Origin: Lachnospiraceae bacterium
Lineage (GTDB): Bacteria > Bacillota > Clostridia > Lachnospirales > Lachnospiraceae
Length of the DNA: 7,086 bases
Direction of reading: 5' to 3'
Assembly (NCBI GenBank): GCA_003484785.1
Contig: DNAD01000344.1
Coordinates: 1 to 7,086 of the forward strand
Shown here: positions 1 through 6,746 of the stretch, one piece after another
Layout: the number at the start of each line of letters is the position of its first letter
Position numbering within the stretch: the first letter of the stretch is position 1
The notes under the pieces: model-generated
The model's database searches: none
Told to the model about the DNA's origin: nothing
Seen by the model: the letters and a program-made list of their open reading frames with translations, nothing else
Position numbers and translations under genes: made by a program

Positions 1-133
1 AAACGTGCCGCCCGAGAGCGGGGAGCCGCAGGTTACCGAGGATAAGCCGGTTTCTTCGGAGACAAACGAGCCTTCCGCCACGGCCCCCAATTTTACTCTG
101 ATAGACTCTCCTTCGGATGATAACGGCCAATGA
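1..133 (+). CDS. C-terminal tail of an unidentified upstream protein (5' partial)
   Basis: An open frame enters from the left edge (first complete codon at position 2) and runs 43 codons to a TGA at 131-133, overlapping the uvrC ATG as ATGA. The visible residues are rich in Pro, Glu, Ser, Thr and Asp, with almost no hydrophobic core and no recognisable motif, so this looks like a disordered acidic tail and not a folded domain. The overlap implies cotranscription and probably translational coupling with uvrC, which lacks a strong ribosome binding site of its own. The function cannot be told from this fragment. The frame could be non-coding, but the stop placed exactly at the uvrC start and the lack of any other gene here favour a real coding end. 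Confidence 0.6.
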   Translation, partial: NVPPESGEPQVTEDKPVSSETNEPSATAPNFTLIDSPSDDNGQ

Positions 134-2007
134 CGGATTTCAATATAGAAGAAGAGCTCGCCAAGCTCCCGGCAAAGCCCGGCGTATATATAATGCACGA
201 CGCAGAGGATAAGATCATCTATGTGGGAAAGGCCGTGATCCTTCGAAACCGGGTGCGTTCATATTTCAGGGAGAGTACGAACAAGTCGGTAAAGATCAGG
301 CAGATGGTTGAGCACATAGCCTGGTTTGAATACGTGGTAACCGGCTCGGAGCTGGAGGCGCTGGTACTTGAGAACAATCTGATAAAGGAGCATAACCCCA
401 AGTACAATACCCTTTTAAAGGACGACAAGACCTACCCCTACATAAAGGTTACAACGAATGAGGATTATCCGCGTATCTTTTCCACGAGAAAGGTGCTGAA
501 GGATAACGCGCGTTATTACGGACCCTTCACCTCGGCTACATCGGTCAACGAGACCATAGAGCTTCTGAGAAAGCTGTATTATATAAGAAACTGCAACAAA
601 AGGATAAGCGGAACAAAGGAGAAGGAAGAGGAGGAGATCAATCCCGGCGGTACCTGCCTTTATTATCATCTCGGAAGATGCAAGGCACCCTGTACGGGGG
701 CTGTGTCCAGAGAGGATTACAGGGACGGGATGCAGGGGGCCGTTGATTTTTTAAACGGAAATTACAGGCCTCTTCTGAAGGAACTGAATGATAAGATGGA
801 GGCTGCCTCAGAGGAGATGGACTACGAGAGGGCGATGGAGTACAGAGACCTTCTCGAGAGCGTCAGGCAGGTAGCCCAGAAGCAGCGTATCACCGACAGC
901 CACTCTGACGACAGGGACGTCGTGGCAATGGCAAGGGATGACGAATCGGTGATAATCCAGGTATTCTATATAAGGGGCGGAAAGATAATCGGCAGAGAGC
1001 ATCACTACATGAAGAACGCAGAGGATGCGGAGGATGCCGGCATAATCAGGGATTTCATAGTCCAGTTCTATTCGGGAACGCCCTATATACCAAAGGAGAT
1101 ACTGATCCCCTGCGATATCGAGGACAGAGAGCTTTTGGAGGAATGGCTTTCCGGAAAAAGAGGAAATAAGCTTAGCCTTGTTGTTCCCAAAAAGGGCAGG
1201 AAGGAAAAGCTTATTGAGCTTGCGGAGAAAAATGCGCAGATAGTACTGAGGCAGGATATAGAAAAGGTCAGAAGTGAAGAAGCAAGGACCACCGGAGCGG
1301 TTCATGAGATAGAAAAGCTGCTTTCCCTGGAGGGGATAGAGCGGATGGAAGCTTATGATATCTCGAATATCAGCGGATATGATTCCGTGGGCTCCATGGT
1401 GGTATATGAAAACGGAAGGCCAAAGCGGAACGACTACCGGAAGTTTAAGATAAAGACCGTAAAGGGGCCGGATGACTATGCCTCAATGAACGAGGTCCTC
1501 ACCAGAAGGTTTGAGCACGGGCTGAAGGAGCTTGAGGGATCACAACCCTCGCAGCTGGGAAAGTTTAACCGCTTTCCCGATCTTATAATGATGGACGGGG
1601 GCAAGGGTCAGGTTCATATCGCACTGGAGGTATTAACGGCTCTTAACCTTGACATCCCTGTCTGCGGGATGGTAAAGGATGACAACCACAGGACCAGAGG
1701 CCTCTATTATAACGATGTCGAGATCCCCATAGACAGGAATTCAGAGGGCTTTAAGCTGATCACAAGGATCCAGGACGAGGCGCACCGCTTTGCCATAGAG
1801 TTTCATAAAAGCTTAAGGAGCAAGGGACAGGTGCACTCGGTGCTTGATGACATAAAGGGCATCGGAAAGACCAGACGGAAGGCGCTCATGCATTATTTTG
1901 AGTCGATAGAAGATATAAAAAACGCGGATGTAAACAGGCTGATGGAGGTTCCGACAATGAATGCCGCTTCCGCTCAGGCGCTTTATGATTATTTTCATAA
2001 ACCCTGA
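130..2007 (+). CDS. uvrC: UvrABC system protein C (excinuclease subunit)
   Basis: UvrC makes the two incisions flanking a DNA lesion once UvrA and UvrB have located it; it is cytosolic. The 625 residues carry the full family architecture. The N-terminal GIY-YIG nuclease (about 14-92) has GVY at 18-20, YVG at 31-33, an Arg-rich LRNRVRSYF stretch and Glu81 in VLENNLIK. A four-Cys cluster follows (C155, C176, C184, C188), then a UVR UvrB-binding helix (about 216-245). The RNase H-like nuclease shows Asp410 in EAYDISN, Asp489 in MMDGGKGQ and His553 in DEAHRFA. A C-terminal helix-hairpin-helix region (about 570-622) ends the protein. Length is normal and no key residue is missing. The ATG overlaps the upstream stop by 4 bases and has only a weak purine stretch before it. 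The first cysteine is separated from the second by an unusually acidic Lys/Glu stretch. Confidence 0.98.
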   Translation: MTDFNIEEELAKLPAKPGVYIMHDAEDKIIYVGKAVILRNRVRSYFRESTNKSVKIRQMVEHIAWFEYVVTGSELEALVLENNLIKEHNPKYNTLLKDDKTYPYIKVTTNEDYPRIFSTRKVLKDNARYYGPFTSATSVNETIELLRKLYYIRNCNKRISGTKEKEEEEINPGGTCLYYHLGRCKAPCTGAVSREDYRDGMQGAVDFLNGNYRPLLKELNDKMEAASEEMDYERAMEYRDLLESVRQVAQKQRITDSHSDDRDVVAMARDDESVIIQVFYIRGGKIIGREHHYMKNAEDAEDAGIIRDFIVQFYSGTPYIPKEILIPCDIEDRELLEEWLSGKRGNKLSLVVPKKGRKEKLIELAEKNAQIVLRQDIEKVRSEEARTTGAVHEIEKLLSLEGIERMEAYDISNISGYDSVGSMVVYENGRPKRNDYRKFKIKTVKGPDDYASMNEVLTRRFEHGLKELEGSQPSQLGKFNRFPDLIMMDGGKGQVHIALEVLTALNLDIPVCGMVKDDNHRTRGLYYNDVEIPIDRNSEGFKLITRIQDEAHRFAIEFHKSLRSKGQVHSVLDDIKGIGKTRRKALMHYFESIEDIKNADVNRLMEVPTMNAASAQALYDYFHKP

Positions 2008-2020
2008 GACGTCCGCTTAA

Positions 2021-2028
2021 AAAGGGGG
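2021..2028 (+). promoter_or_regulatory. Ribosome binding site of hprK
   Basis: AAAGGGGG lies 5 bases before the ATG at 2034 in the 26-base uvrC-hprK gap. It fixes the hprK start. No convincing promoter fits in this gap, so hprK is probably read from the uvrC transcript or from a promoter inside uvrC. Confidence 0.65.
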
Positions 2029-2033
2029 TTTGC

Positions 2034-2987
2034 ATGAATTCAGAAAGTACAGTATCAGTAAGCGAGCTTATCGAAAAGTTCAAGCTTAAAAACCTGACGC
2101 CGAATATCAATGTAAAGAAGGTCAGGATCAAACTGCCGGATATCAACAGACCGGCCATACAGCTGGCAGGATATCTTGAGAACTATCCTTCAAACCGTGT
2201 CCAGATAATAGGCTATGTGGAATATTCCTACATACATTCCATTGATACCGAGGAGAGAAAGGAAAGGTACGAAAACGTCATTACCGAGGAAACGCCGGCG
2301 TTCATCTTCGCCCGAAACCTTATGCCGGGAGAGATCTTTCTGGGAACGGCTAACGAAAGAGGCGTTCCGGTGCTGATGACCGATATGGAAACCTCGGCGC
2401 TGATGGCCGAGGTCATAAAATGGCTCAATGTTCAGCTTGCGCCCTGTATCTCCGTCCATGGAGTACTGGTTGACGTTTACGGAGAGGGAGTGCTGATAAC
2501 GGGCGAGAGCGGCATCGGAAAGTCGGAGGCGGCGCTTGAGCTTATAAAGAGAGGCCACAGGCTGGTCACGGATGACGTAGTGGAGATAAGGAAGGTCAGC
2601 AACGATACCCTGATAGGCAGCGCGCCCGATGTTACCAAACACCTGATAGAGCTTCGGGGCATAGGCATAATTGACGTAAAGACTCTGTTTGGTGTATCCT
2701 GTGTCAAGGATACCCAGAATATCGATCTTGTCATCAGGCTCGAGGACTGGGATAAGGATAAGGATTATGACAGGATAGGTCTGGAGGAGGAATATACGGA
2801 ATACCTGGGAAATAAGGTGGTATGCCATAATATCCCCATAAGGCCCGGGCGGAATCTTGCCATCATCTGTGAGTCGGCGGCAGTTAATTATCGTCAGAAA
2901 AAGATGGGTTATAATGCGGCCGAGGAGCTTTACAAGCGTGTACAGGAATCAATGAGAAGACATTCACAGGAAGCAGCGGAGGAATAA
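2034..2987 (+). CDS. hprK: HPr kinase/phosphorylase
   Basis: This bifunctional enzyme phosphorylates Ser46 of HPr and Crh using ATP or pyrophosphate and reverses the reaction with inorganic phosphate. It is the sensor of carbon catabolite repression in Firmicutes, stimulated by fructose 1,6-bisphosphate. The 317 residues match the family length (about 310). The N-terminal domain (about 1-130) precedes the catalytic P-loop domain, with His142 in the SVHGV motif, Walker A GESGIGKS at 157-164, the acidic pair D180-D181, the family signature LIELRGIGIIDV at 204-215, and the C-terminal PIRPGRN loop at 268-274. All catalytic residues expected from the B. subtilis enzyme are present. The stop overlaps the glucokinase ATG as TAATG. 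Its likely substrate is encoded at the other end of the same cluster (6747-7001). Confidence 0.98.
   Translation: MNSESTVSVSELIEKFKLKNLTPNINVKKVRIKLPDINRPAIQLAGYLENYPSNRVQIIGYVEYSYIHSIDTEERKERYENVITEETPAFIFARNLMPGEIFLGTANERGVPVLMTDMETSALMAEVIKWLNVQLAPCISVHGVLVDVYGEGVLITGESGIGKSEAALELIKRGHRLVTDDVVEIRKVSNDTLIGSAPDVTKHLIELRGIGIIDVKTLFGVSCVKDTQNIDLVIRLEDWDKDKDYDRIGLEEEYTEYLGNKVVCHNIPIRPGRNLAIICESAAVNYRQKKMGYNAAEELYKRVQESMRRHSQEAAEE
2978..2982 (+). promoter_or_regulatory. Ribosome binding site of the glucokinase gene, inside the hprK 3' end
   Basis: GGAGG lies within the last codons of hprK, 4 bases before the ATG at 2987, which overlaps the hprK stop by one base. The arrangement supports termination-coupled reinitiation and confirms the start choice. 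Confidence 0.6.
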
Positions 2988-3928
2988 TGGATAAGTATTG
3001 TTTTGGAGTAGATGTAGGCGGGACTACCGTAAAAATAGGGTTCTTCACCGGAGACGGAGACCTTCTCAACAAGTGGGAGATCCCTACCAGAACTGAGGAT
3101 AACGGTAAAAACATTATCCCCGATATCGCAAAGTCCATAAAGTTTAAGATAATAGAGAGAGGACTTACAGAGGAGGATATATCAGGAATAGGCATCGGCA
3201 CCCCCGGGCCCGTTGACAAGGACGGGGTGGTGCATAAGGCCGTAAACCTGGGCTGGGGTGAGTTAAACCTGGAGAAGGAGATGACCGGACTTACAGGCAT
3301 AAGGTCAAAGGCAGGAAACGATGCGACAGTTGCTGCCCTGGGAGAGGCCTGGAAGGGCGGAGCCAAAGGCTATTCCGATATAGTACTTGCGACCCTCGGA
3401 ACCGGAGTCGGCGGCGGCATAATAATCGGCGGAAAGATCCTTTACGGAGCCAGGGGCGCAGGCGGAGAGATCGGCCATATCCATTTGTACAATGATGAGG
3501 AAGAGGAATGCGGATGCGGGAACAAGGGATGCTTTGAGCAGTACGGCTCTGCCACCGGTCTGGTAAGGCTTGCAAAGAAGATCCTTGCAAAGACAGACGA
3601 AGACAGTGTTCTGCGAAGCGGGGAGATATCTGCAAAGGCTATATTCGATGCCGCAAAGGAAGAGGAGAAGACAGCCTGCGAGATAGTTGACGAATACGGA
3701 AGATATCTGGCTCACGGCTTTGCGGTGATCGCAGCGGTCATAGATCCACAGGTTTTCGTAATCGGAGGCGGAGTTTCCAATGCAGGACAGATACTGCTCG
3801 ACAGCATCGAGAAATATTATAAAGGATATGCTTTCCACGCAAACCGGGATGTGGAGTTTAAGCTGGCAAAGCTTGGAAACGACGCGGGTATATACGGTGC
3901 GGTAAAGCTGGTTTTGGATGAAGGCTGA
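2987..3928 (+). CDS. glcK: ROK-family glucokinase
   Basis: This is probably an ATP-dependent cytosolic glucokinase that makes glucose 6-phosphate from glucose entering without the PTS or released from oligosaccharides. The 313 residues show the ROK pattern: phosphate-binding DVGGTTVK at 9-16, GTPGPVD at 71-77, the catalytic Asp112 in GNDA, the glycine-rich LGTGVGGG loop at 137-144, and the ROK zinc site of EIGH (His164) with CGCGNKGC (C175, C177, C182). The C-terminal GGGVS motif completes the nucleotide fold. There is no N-terminal helix-turn-helix, so it is an enzyme and not a ROK repressor. Glucose specificity is inferred from family resemblance; another hexose or N-acetylmannosamine kinase is possible. 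It overlaps hprK by 1 base and murB by 11 bases. Confidence 0.92.
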   Translation: MDKYCFGVDVGGTTVKIGFFTGDGDLLNKWEIPTRTEDNGKNIIPDIAKSIKFKIIERGLTEEDISGIGIGTPGPVDKDGVVHKAVNLGWGELNLEKEMTGLTGIRSKAGNDATVAALGEAWKGGAKGYSDIVLATLGTGVGGGIIIGGKILYGARGAGGEIGHIHLYNDEEEECGCGNKGCFEQYGSATGLVRLAKKILAKTDEDSVLRSGEISAKAIFDAAKEEEKTACEIVDEYGRYLAHGFAVIAAVIDPQVFVIGGGVSNAGQILLDSIEKYYKGYAFHANRDVEFKLAKLGNDAGIYGAVKLVLDEG

Positions 3929-4838
3929 AATAATACATGAAACAGAAAGGATAGTCGGTAAGGACAGGGTTTTGCTTAACGAGCCTCTTTCGGCGCATAC
4001 CACCTTTAAAACAGGGGGGCCGGCAGAGATCTTCGCGATGCCTCAAAACACCGAAGCACTTACCGGACTGATCCTTTTTCTTAAAAGTGAAGGAGTTCCT
4101 TATTTTATCCTCGGAAACGGAAGCAATGTTCTTGCGGGAGATAAGGGCTTTAAGGGAGTTGTTATCAGGATTGCCTTCGATCATTCCGAGGTAAGGAAAG
4201 AGAATGAAAAGGGCATTATTGAAGCAGAAAGCGGTATCCTGCTTTCAAGGCTTTCAAGGCTTGCCGCAGAGCACAGCCTTACCGGAATGGAGTTTGCCTC
4301 GGGTATACCCGGAAGTCTCGGAGGCGCCGTTGTAATGAATGCGGGCGCCTACGGCGGGGAAATGAAGCAGGTGATCGAAACCGTGACGCTGCTTGATATA
4401 AAAAAGGGAGAGCCTGTGACAAAGACCTGTGAGGAAATGAGCTTTGCCTACAGAGACAGTCTCGTAAAGCACGGAGAATACGTGGTGATCTCGGCAGTAC
4501 TGAGACTGTTTCCGCATGACAGGGAAAAGATCCTTGAAAAGATGGATGAGCTCTGCGCAAAAAGGAATGAGAAGCAGCCATTAAACTTCCCCAGCGCAGG
4601 GAGTACCTTTAAAAGACCGGAGGGCTATTTTGCCGGAAAGCTTATCGAGGATTCGGGCCTTAAAGGCTACAGCGTCGGAGGGGCTCAGGTATCCGAAAAG
4701 CACTGCGGTTTTGTGATAAACAGAGGTGGCGCGACCTCTGCGGACATAAAGAAGCTCATAGATGATGTCCGGCGGATCGTATACGAAAAGCAGGGAGTAA
4801 TGCTTCAACCCGAGGTTGTGATGACAGGTGAATTCTAA
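3918..4838 (+). CDS. murB: UDP-N-acetylenolpyruvoylglucosamine reductase
   Basis: MurB uses NADPH and bound FAD to reduce UDP-GlcNAc-enolpyruvate to UDP-MurNAc, the second committed step of peptidoglycan precursor synthesis in the cytosol. The 306 residues have the FAD-binding region with HTTFKTGG at 27-34, GNGSN at 66-70 and GIPGSLGGAVVMNAGAYGGE at 129-148. They also have YRDS at 178-181, the proton-donor Ser229 in SAGSTFKRP, and the catalytic Glu299 in LQPEV. Length and the SAGSTFKRP form fit the Gram-positive MurB type (about 303 residues in B. subtilis). The ATG at 3918 lies 11 bases inside the glucokinase gene without a clear ribosome binding site; no later start keeps the conserved N-terminus, so translation is probably coupled to glcK. 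The stop overlaps rapZ as TAATG. Confidence 0.98.
   Translation: MKAEIIHETERIVGKDRVLLNEPLSAHTTFKTGGPAEIFAMPQNTEALTGLILFLKSEGVPYFILGNGSNVLAGDKGFKGVVIRIAFDHSEVRKENEKGIIEAESGILLSRLSRLAAEHSLTGMEFASGIPGSLGGAVVMNAGAYGGEMKQVIETVTLLDIKKGEPVTKTCEEMSFAYRDSLVKHGEYVVISAVLRLFPHDREKILEKMDELCAKRNEKQPLNFPSAGSTFKRPEGYFAGKLIEDSGLKGYSVGGAQVSEKHCGFVINRGGATSADIKKLIDDVRRIVYEKQGVMLQPEVVMTGEF
4826..4831 (+). promoter_or_regulatory. Ribosome binding site of rapZ, inside the murB 3' end
   Basis: AGGTGA sits 6 bases before the ATG at 4838, within the final codons of murB. It supports the rapZ start that overlaps the murB stop by one base. Confidence 0.55.
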
Positions 4839-5728
4839 TGAAGATAGTGATCGTAACCGGAATGTCAGGGGCAGGGAAAAGCACGACGCTGAAGATGCTG
4901 GAGGATTTCGGCTACTACTGCGTGGATAACCTTCCGGTGCCTCTTATTCCGATGTTCGCGGAGCTTATTGCTGCACCTTCAAGTGAGATAGAAAAGGCTG
5001 CGATAGGGGTGGATGCGAGAACCTCCTATGCCTTTGAGGATGAGGACAGGACGGCAGCAGGCAATTCTCCGGAGCTCTCCGGAATGCTTGAAAAAATGAA
5101 ACAGAGCGGGATAGATTACGATGTTATTTTTCTCGAATCCCGCGATGATATACTGATAAAGCGTTATAAGGAGACGAGAAGGGTTCATCCCCTTGCCGGT
5201 TCGGAGCGGGTAGATGCCGGGATAGAACGGGAGAGGAAAAAGCTTTCGGCCATAAAAAAGCAGGCGAATTACATAATCGATACCAGCAGTCTGCTGACCA
5301 GAGAGCTGAGAGCGGAGCTTGAGAGGATCTTTGTCGATAACGAAAGCTATAAGAATCTGTTCATAACCATCGTTTCCTTTGGATTTAAGTACGGAATACC
5401 TCAGGACGCCGATCTTGTCTTCGATGTAAGGTTCCTTCCCAATCCCTTCTATCTTGATGAACTAAGGAATATGACCGGAAACGACAGTGAGGTCCGGGAT
5501 TATGTAATGGGCTTTGAGGAGGCAGAGACCTTTCTTGACAAGCTTGAGGACATGATATCGTTTCTGCTGCCCAATTATATCACGGAAGGGAAGAACCAGC
5601 TCATAGTGGCTATCGGCTGTACCGGAGGAAAGCACAGGAGCGTGACACTGGCCAATGCCTTCTATGAGAGGATGAAAAACAGGGATTCCTACGGCTTCAG
5701 GATAGAACACAGGGATATAAAACGGTGA
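4838..5728 (+). CDS. rapZ: RNase adapter RapZ / YvcJ-family nucleotide-binding protein
   Basis: This is a P-loop protein of the RapZ/YvcJ family. In E. coli, RapZ delivers the small RNA GlmZ to RNase E and responds to glucosamine 6-phosphate; the B. subtilis homologue YvcJ hydrolyses nucleotides and has a phenotype in competence. The role here is inferred by family only. The 296 residues equal the family length. Visible are Walker A GMSGAGKS at 8-15, VDNLP at 29-33, the VDAR motif at 58-61, and the family hallmark CTGGKHRSV at 261-269 with HRD close to the C-terminus. The protein ends two residues after HRDI (Lys-Arg), without a longer basic tail. It overlaps murB by one base. In B. subtilis the next gene would be yvcK; here whiA follows directly. 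Confidence 0.96.
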   Translation: MKIVIVTGMSGAGKSTTLKMLEDFGYYCVDNLPVPLIPMFAELIAAPSSEIEKAAIGVDARTSYAFEDEDRTAAGNSPELSGMLEKMKQSGIDYDVIFLESRDDILIKRYKETRRVHPLAGSERVDAGIERERKKLSAIKKQANYIIDTSSLLTRELRAELERIFVDNESYKNLFITIVSFGFKYGIPQDADLVFDVRFLPNPFYLDELRNMTGNDSEVRDYVMGFEEAETFLDKLEDMISFLLPNYITEGKNQLIVAIGCTGGKHRSVTLANAFYERMKNRDSYGFRIEHRDIKR

Positions 5729-5747
5729 TGTGCGGGCGGAGTTACTG

Positions 5748-5768
5748 TCACGGTCCAAAGGGCTGTGA
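5748..5768 (+). promoter_or_regulatory. Hairpin in the rapZ-whiA junction
   Basis: The left arm (5748-5756, TCACGGTCC) pairs with the right arm (5760-5768, GGGCTGTGA) over 9 bp, including two G-U pairs, around an AAA loop. No U-tract follows (the next bases are ATAATAATC), so this is not a standard intrinsic terminator. It would bury the GTG at 5765, an upstream candidate start of whiA. It may be an RNA-processing or translation-tuning element, or chance; no covariation can be seen from one sequence. Confidence 0.3.
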
Positions 5769-5818
5769 ATAATAATCGGACGGAAACCCTTGGTGAAACG
5801 CTGAAACGGGATGAATAC

Positions 5819-6688
5819 GTGGATCGGATAACATTTTCGCAGAGAGTTAAAGAAGAGCTTTATAAACAGACGGGACAGGCAAGGCACTGCTGTCTGGCCG
5901 AGCTGTCCGCAATGATGGACTATTCCGGCAATATGGATAAGCTTGAGGTTTTGTCCGAAAATGAAATGTTTGCGAGAAAATGCTTTACATTATTGGAAAA
6001 AACCTTTAATATAACAGGGTATGTGTTTACCGAAACCGAAAACTGCGCCAAAAAACATTTTCTGATCAGAACAGAGGATGCAAAGGAGCGGGAGAAGCTT
6101 CGGACGGCGCTTACGGGGGAGACTCTGACTGAACGGGCCTGCTGTAAAAGAGCATATCTCAGGGGGGCGTTTCTGGCCGCCGGTTCCGTAAACGATCCGG
6201 GCAAATCCTATCATCTTGAGATAGTCGCAGCGGATATCCAAAGGGCGGAAAGGCTTGCCGGGCTGTTTAAGGCCTTTGGGATAGGAGCCAGGATCATAGG
6301 AAGAAAAAACAGTCAGGTCGTATATATCAAGGACGGAGAGAAGATAGCGGATGCCTTGAACGTGATGGAGGCAGGGCTGTCCTTTATGGATTACGAAAAC
6401 GTAAGGATCTATAAGGGCGTCATGAATTCCGTCAACAGACGGGTAAACTGTGAAACGGCCAATATAGGGAAAACGGTTTCCGCGGCAGTGAAGCAGATAG
6501 AGGCTATCGAATACGCAGTTGGTCTTCCCGAATATGAAGAACTGCCCGAGCCTGTCAAGGAGGTTGCAAGACTGAGGCTCAGCTTCCCGGAGGTATCCTT
6601 AAAGGAGCTGGGAGAGATGTGTGAGCCGAAGGTAGGAAAATCGGGTGTAAATCACAGATTGCGGAAAATAATGGAGCTGGTGGAATGA
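5819..6688 (+). CDS. whiA: DNA-binding protein WhiA
   Basis: WhiA is a DNA-binding protein related to LAGLIDADG homing endonucleases but without nuclease activity. It controls sporulation and division genes in Streptomyces and affects division and chromosome segregation in B. subtilis. From GTG 5819 it has 289 residues. The N-terminus FSQRVKEEL with HCCLAELSA matches the family start. CCKRAYLRGAFLAAGSVNDP at 108-127 and YHLEI mark the homing-endonuclease fold, VNRRVNCETANIGKT at 205-219 leads into the C-terminal helix-turn-helix, and LKELGEM with KSGVNHRLRK at 274-283 is the recognition helix. An in-frame GTG at 5765 would add 18 non-conserved residues, but it has poor ribosome-binding spacing and lies in a hairpin, so I prefer 5819, with GGGA at 5808-5811 before it. 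The protein is slightly shorter than the B. subtilis one (316). Confidence 0.93.
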   Translation: MDRITFSQRVKEELYKQTGQARHCCLAELSAMMDYSGNMDKLEVLSENEMFARKCFTLLEKTFNITGYVFTETENCAKKHFLIRTEDAKEREKLRTALTGETLTERACCKRAYLRGAFLAAGSVNDPGKSYHLEIVAADIQRAERLAGLFKAFGIGARIIGRKNSQVVYIKDGEKIADALNVMEAGLSFMDYENVRIYKGVMNSVNRRVNCETANIGKTVSAAVKQIEAIEYAVGLPEYEELPEPVKEVARLRLSFPEVSLKELGEMCEPKVGKSGVNHRLRKIMELVE

Positions 6689-6731
6689 TGTTTTGCCGGT
6701 GCAGAATATCAGAGTTTATGGCTTTGTGATA

Positions 6732-6738
6732 AGAGGTG
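6732..6738 (+). promoter_or_regulatory. Ribosome binding site of the crh-like gene
   Basis: AGAGGTG lies 8 bases before the ATG at 6747. This decides the start: the open frame extends upstream to 6693 through a GTG-free stretch that lacks a comparable site and that would add 18 residues unlike the HPr family N-terminus. Confidence 0.65.
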
Positions 6739-6746
6739 TGATCTTT

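Noticed and set aside
1024..1041. Tandem repeat of GAGGATGCG/C in uvrC (AEDAEDA)
   Set aside because: It is a short in-frame repeat in a variable linker region and too short to suggest an active repeat.
2750..2767. GGATAA-like hexamer repeated in hprK
   Set aside because: It encodes DKDKDYD, an acidic stretch normal for HPr kinases at this position; no length change.
2190..2828. Minus-strand open frame of 212 codons opposite hprK
   Set aside because: It is antisense to a clear hprK, with no motif and no good ribosome binding site; it follows from the codon bias of hprK.
3305..4003. Minus-strand open frame of 232 codons opposite glcK and murB
   Set aside because: It lies wholly antisense to two genes with complete family motifs, shows no recognisable domain, and has Cys/Leu/Ser-rich composition typical of a shadow frame.
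4242..4259. Tandem 9-base repeat CTTTCAAGG x2 in murB
   Set aside because: It encodes LSRLSR in a helix whose length matches MurB relatives, so it is not an expansion.
5765..5818. 18-residue N-terminal extension of WhiA from GTG 5765
   Set aside because: The residues are unlike the conserved WhiA start, the candidate ribosome binding site is only 2 bases away, and the GTG is inside a hairpin; GTG 5819 fits the family better.
6693..6746. 18-residue upstream extension of the crh-like gene
   Set aside because: HPr-family proteins begin just before the first beta strand, as the 6747 start does, and the good ribosome binding site at 6732-6738 serves 6747.
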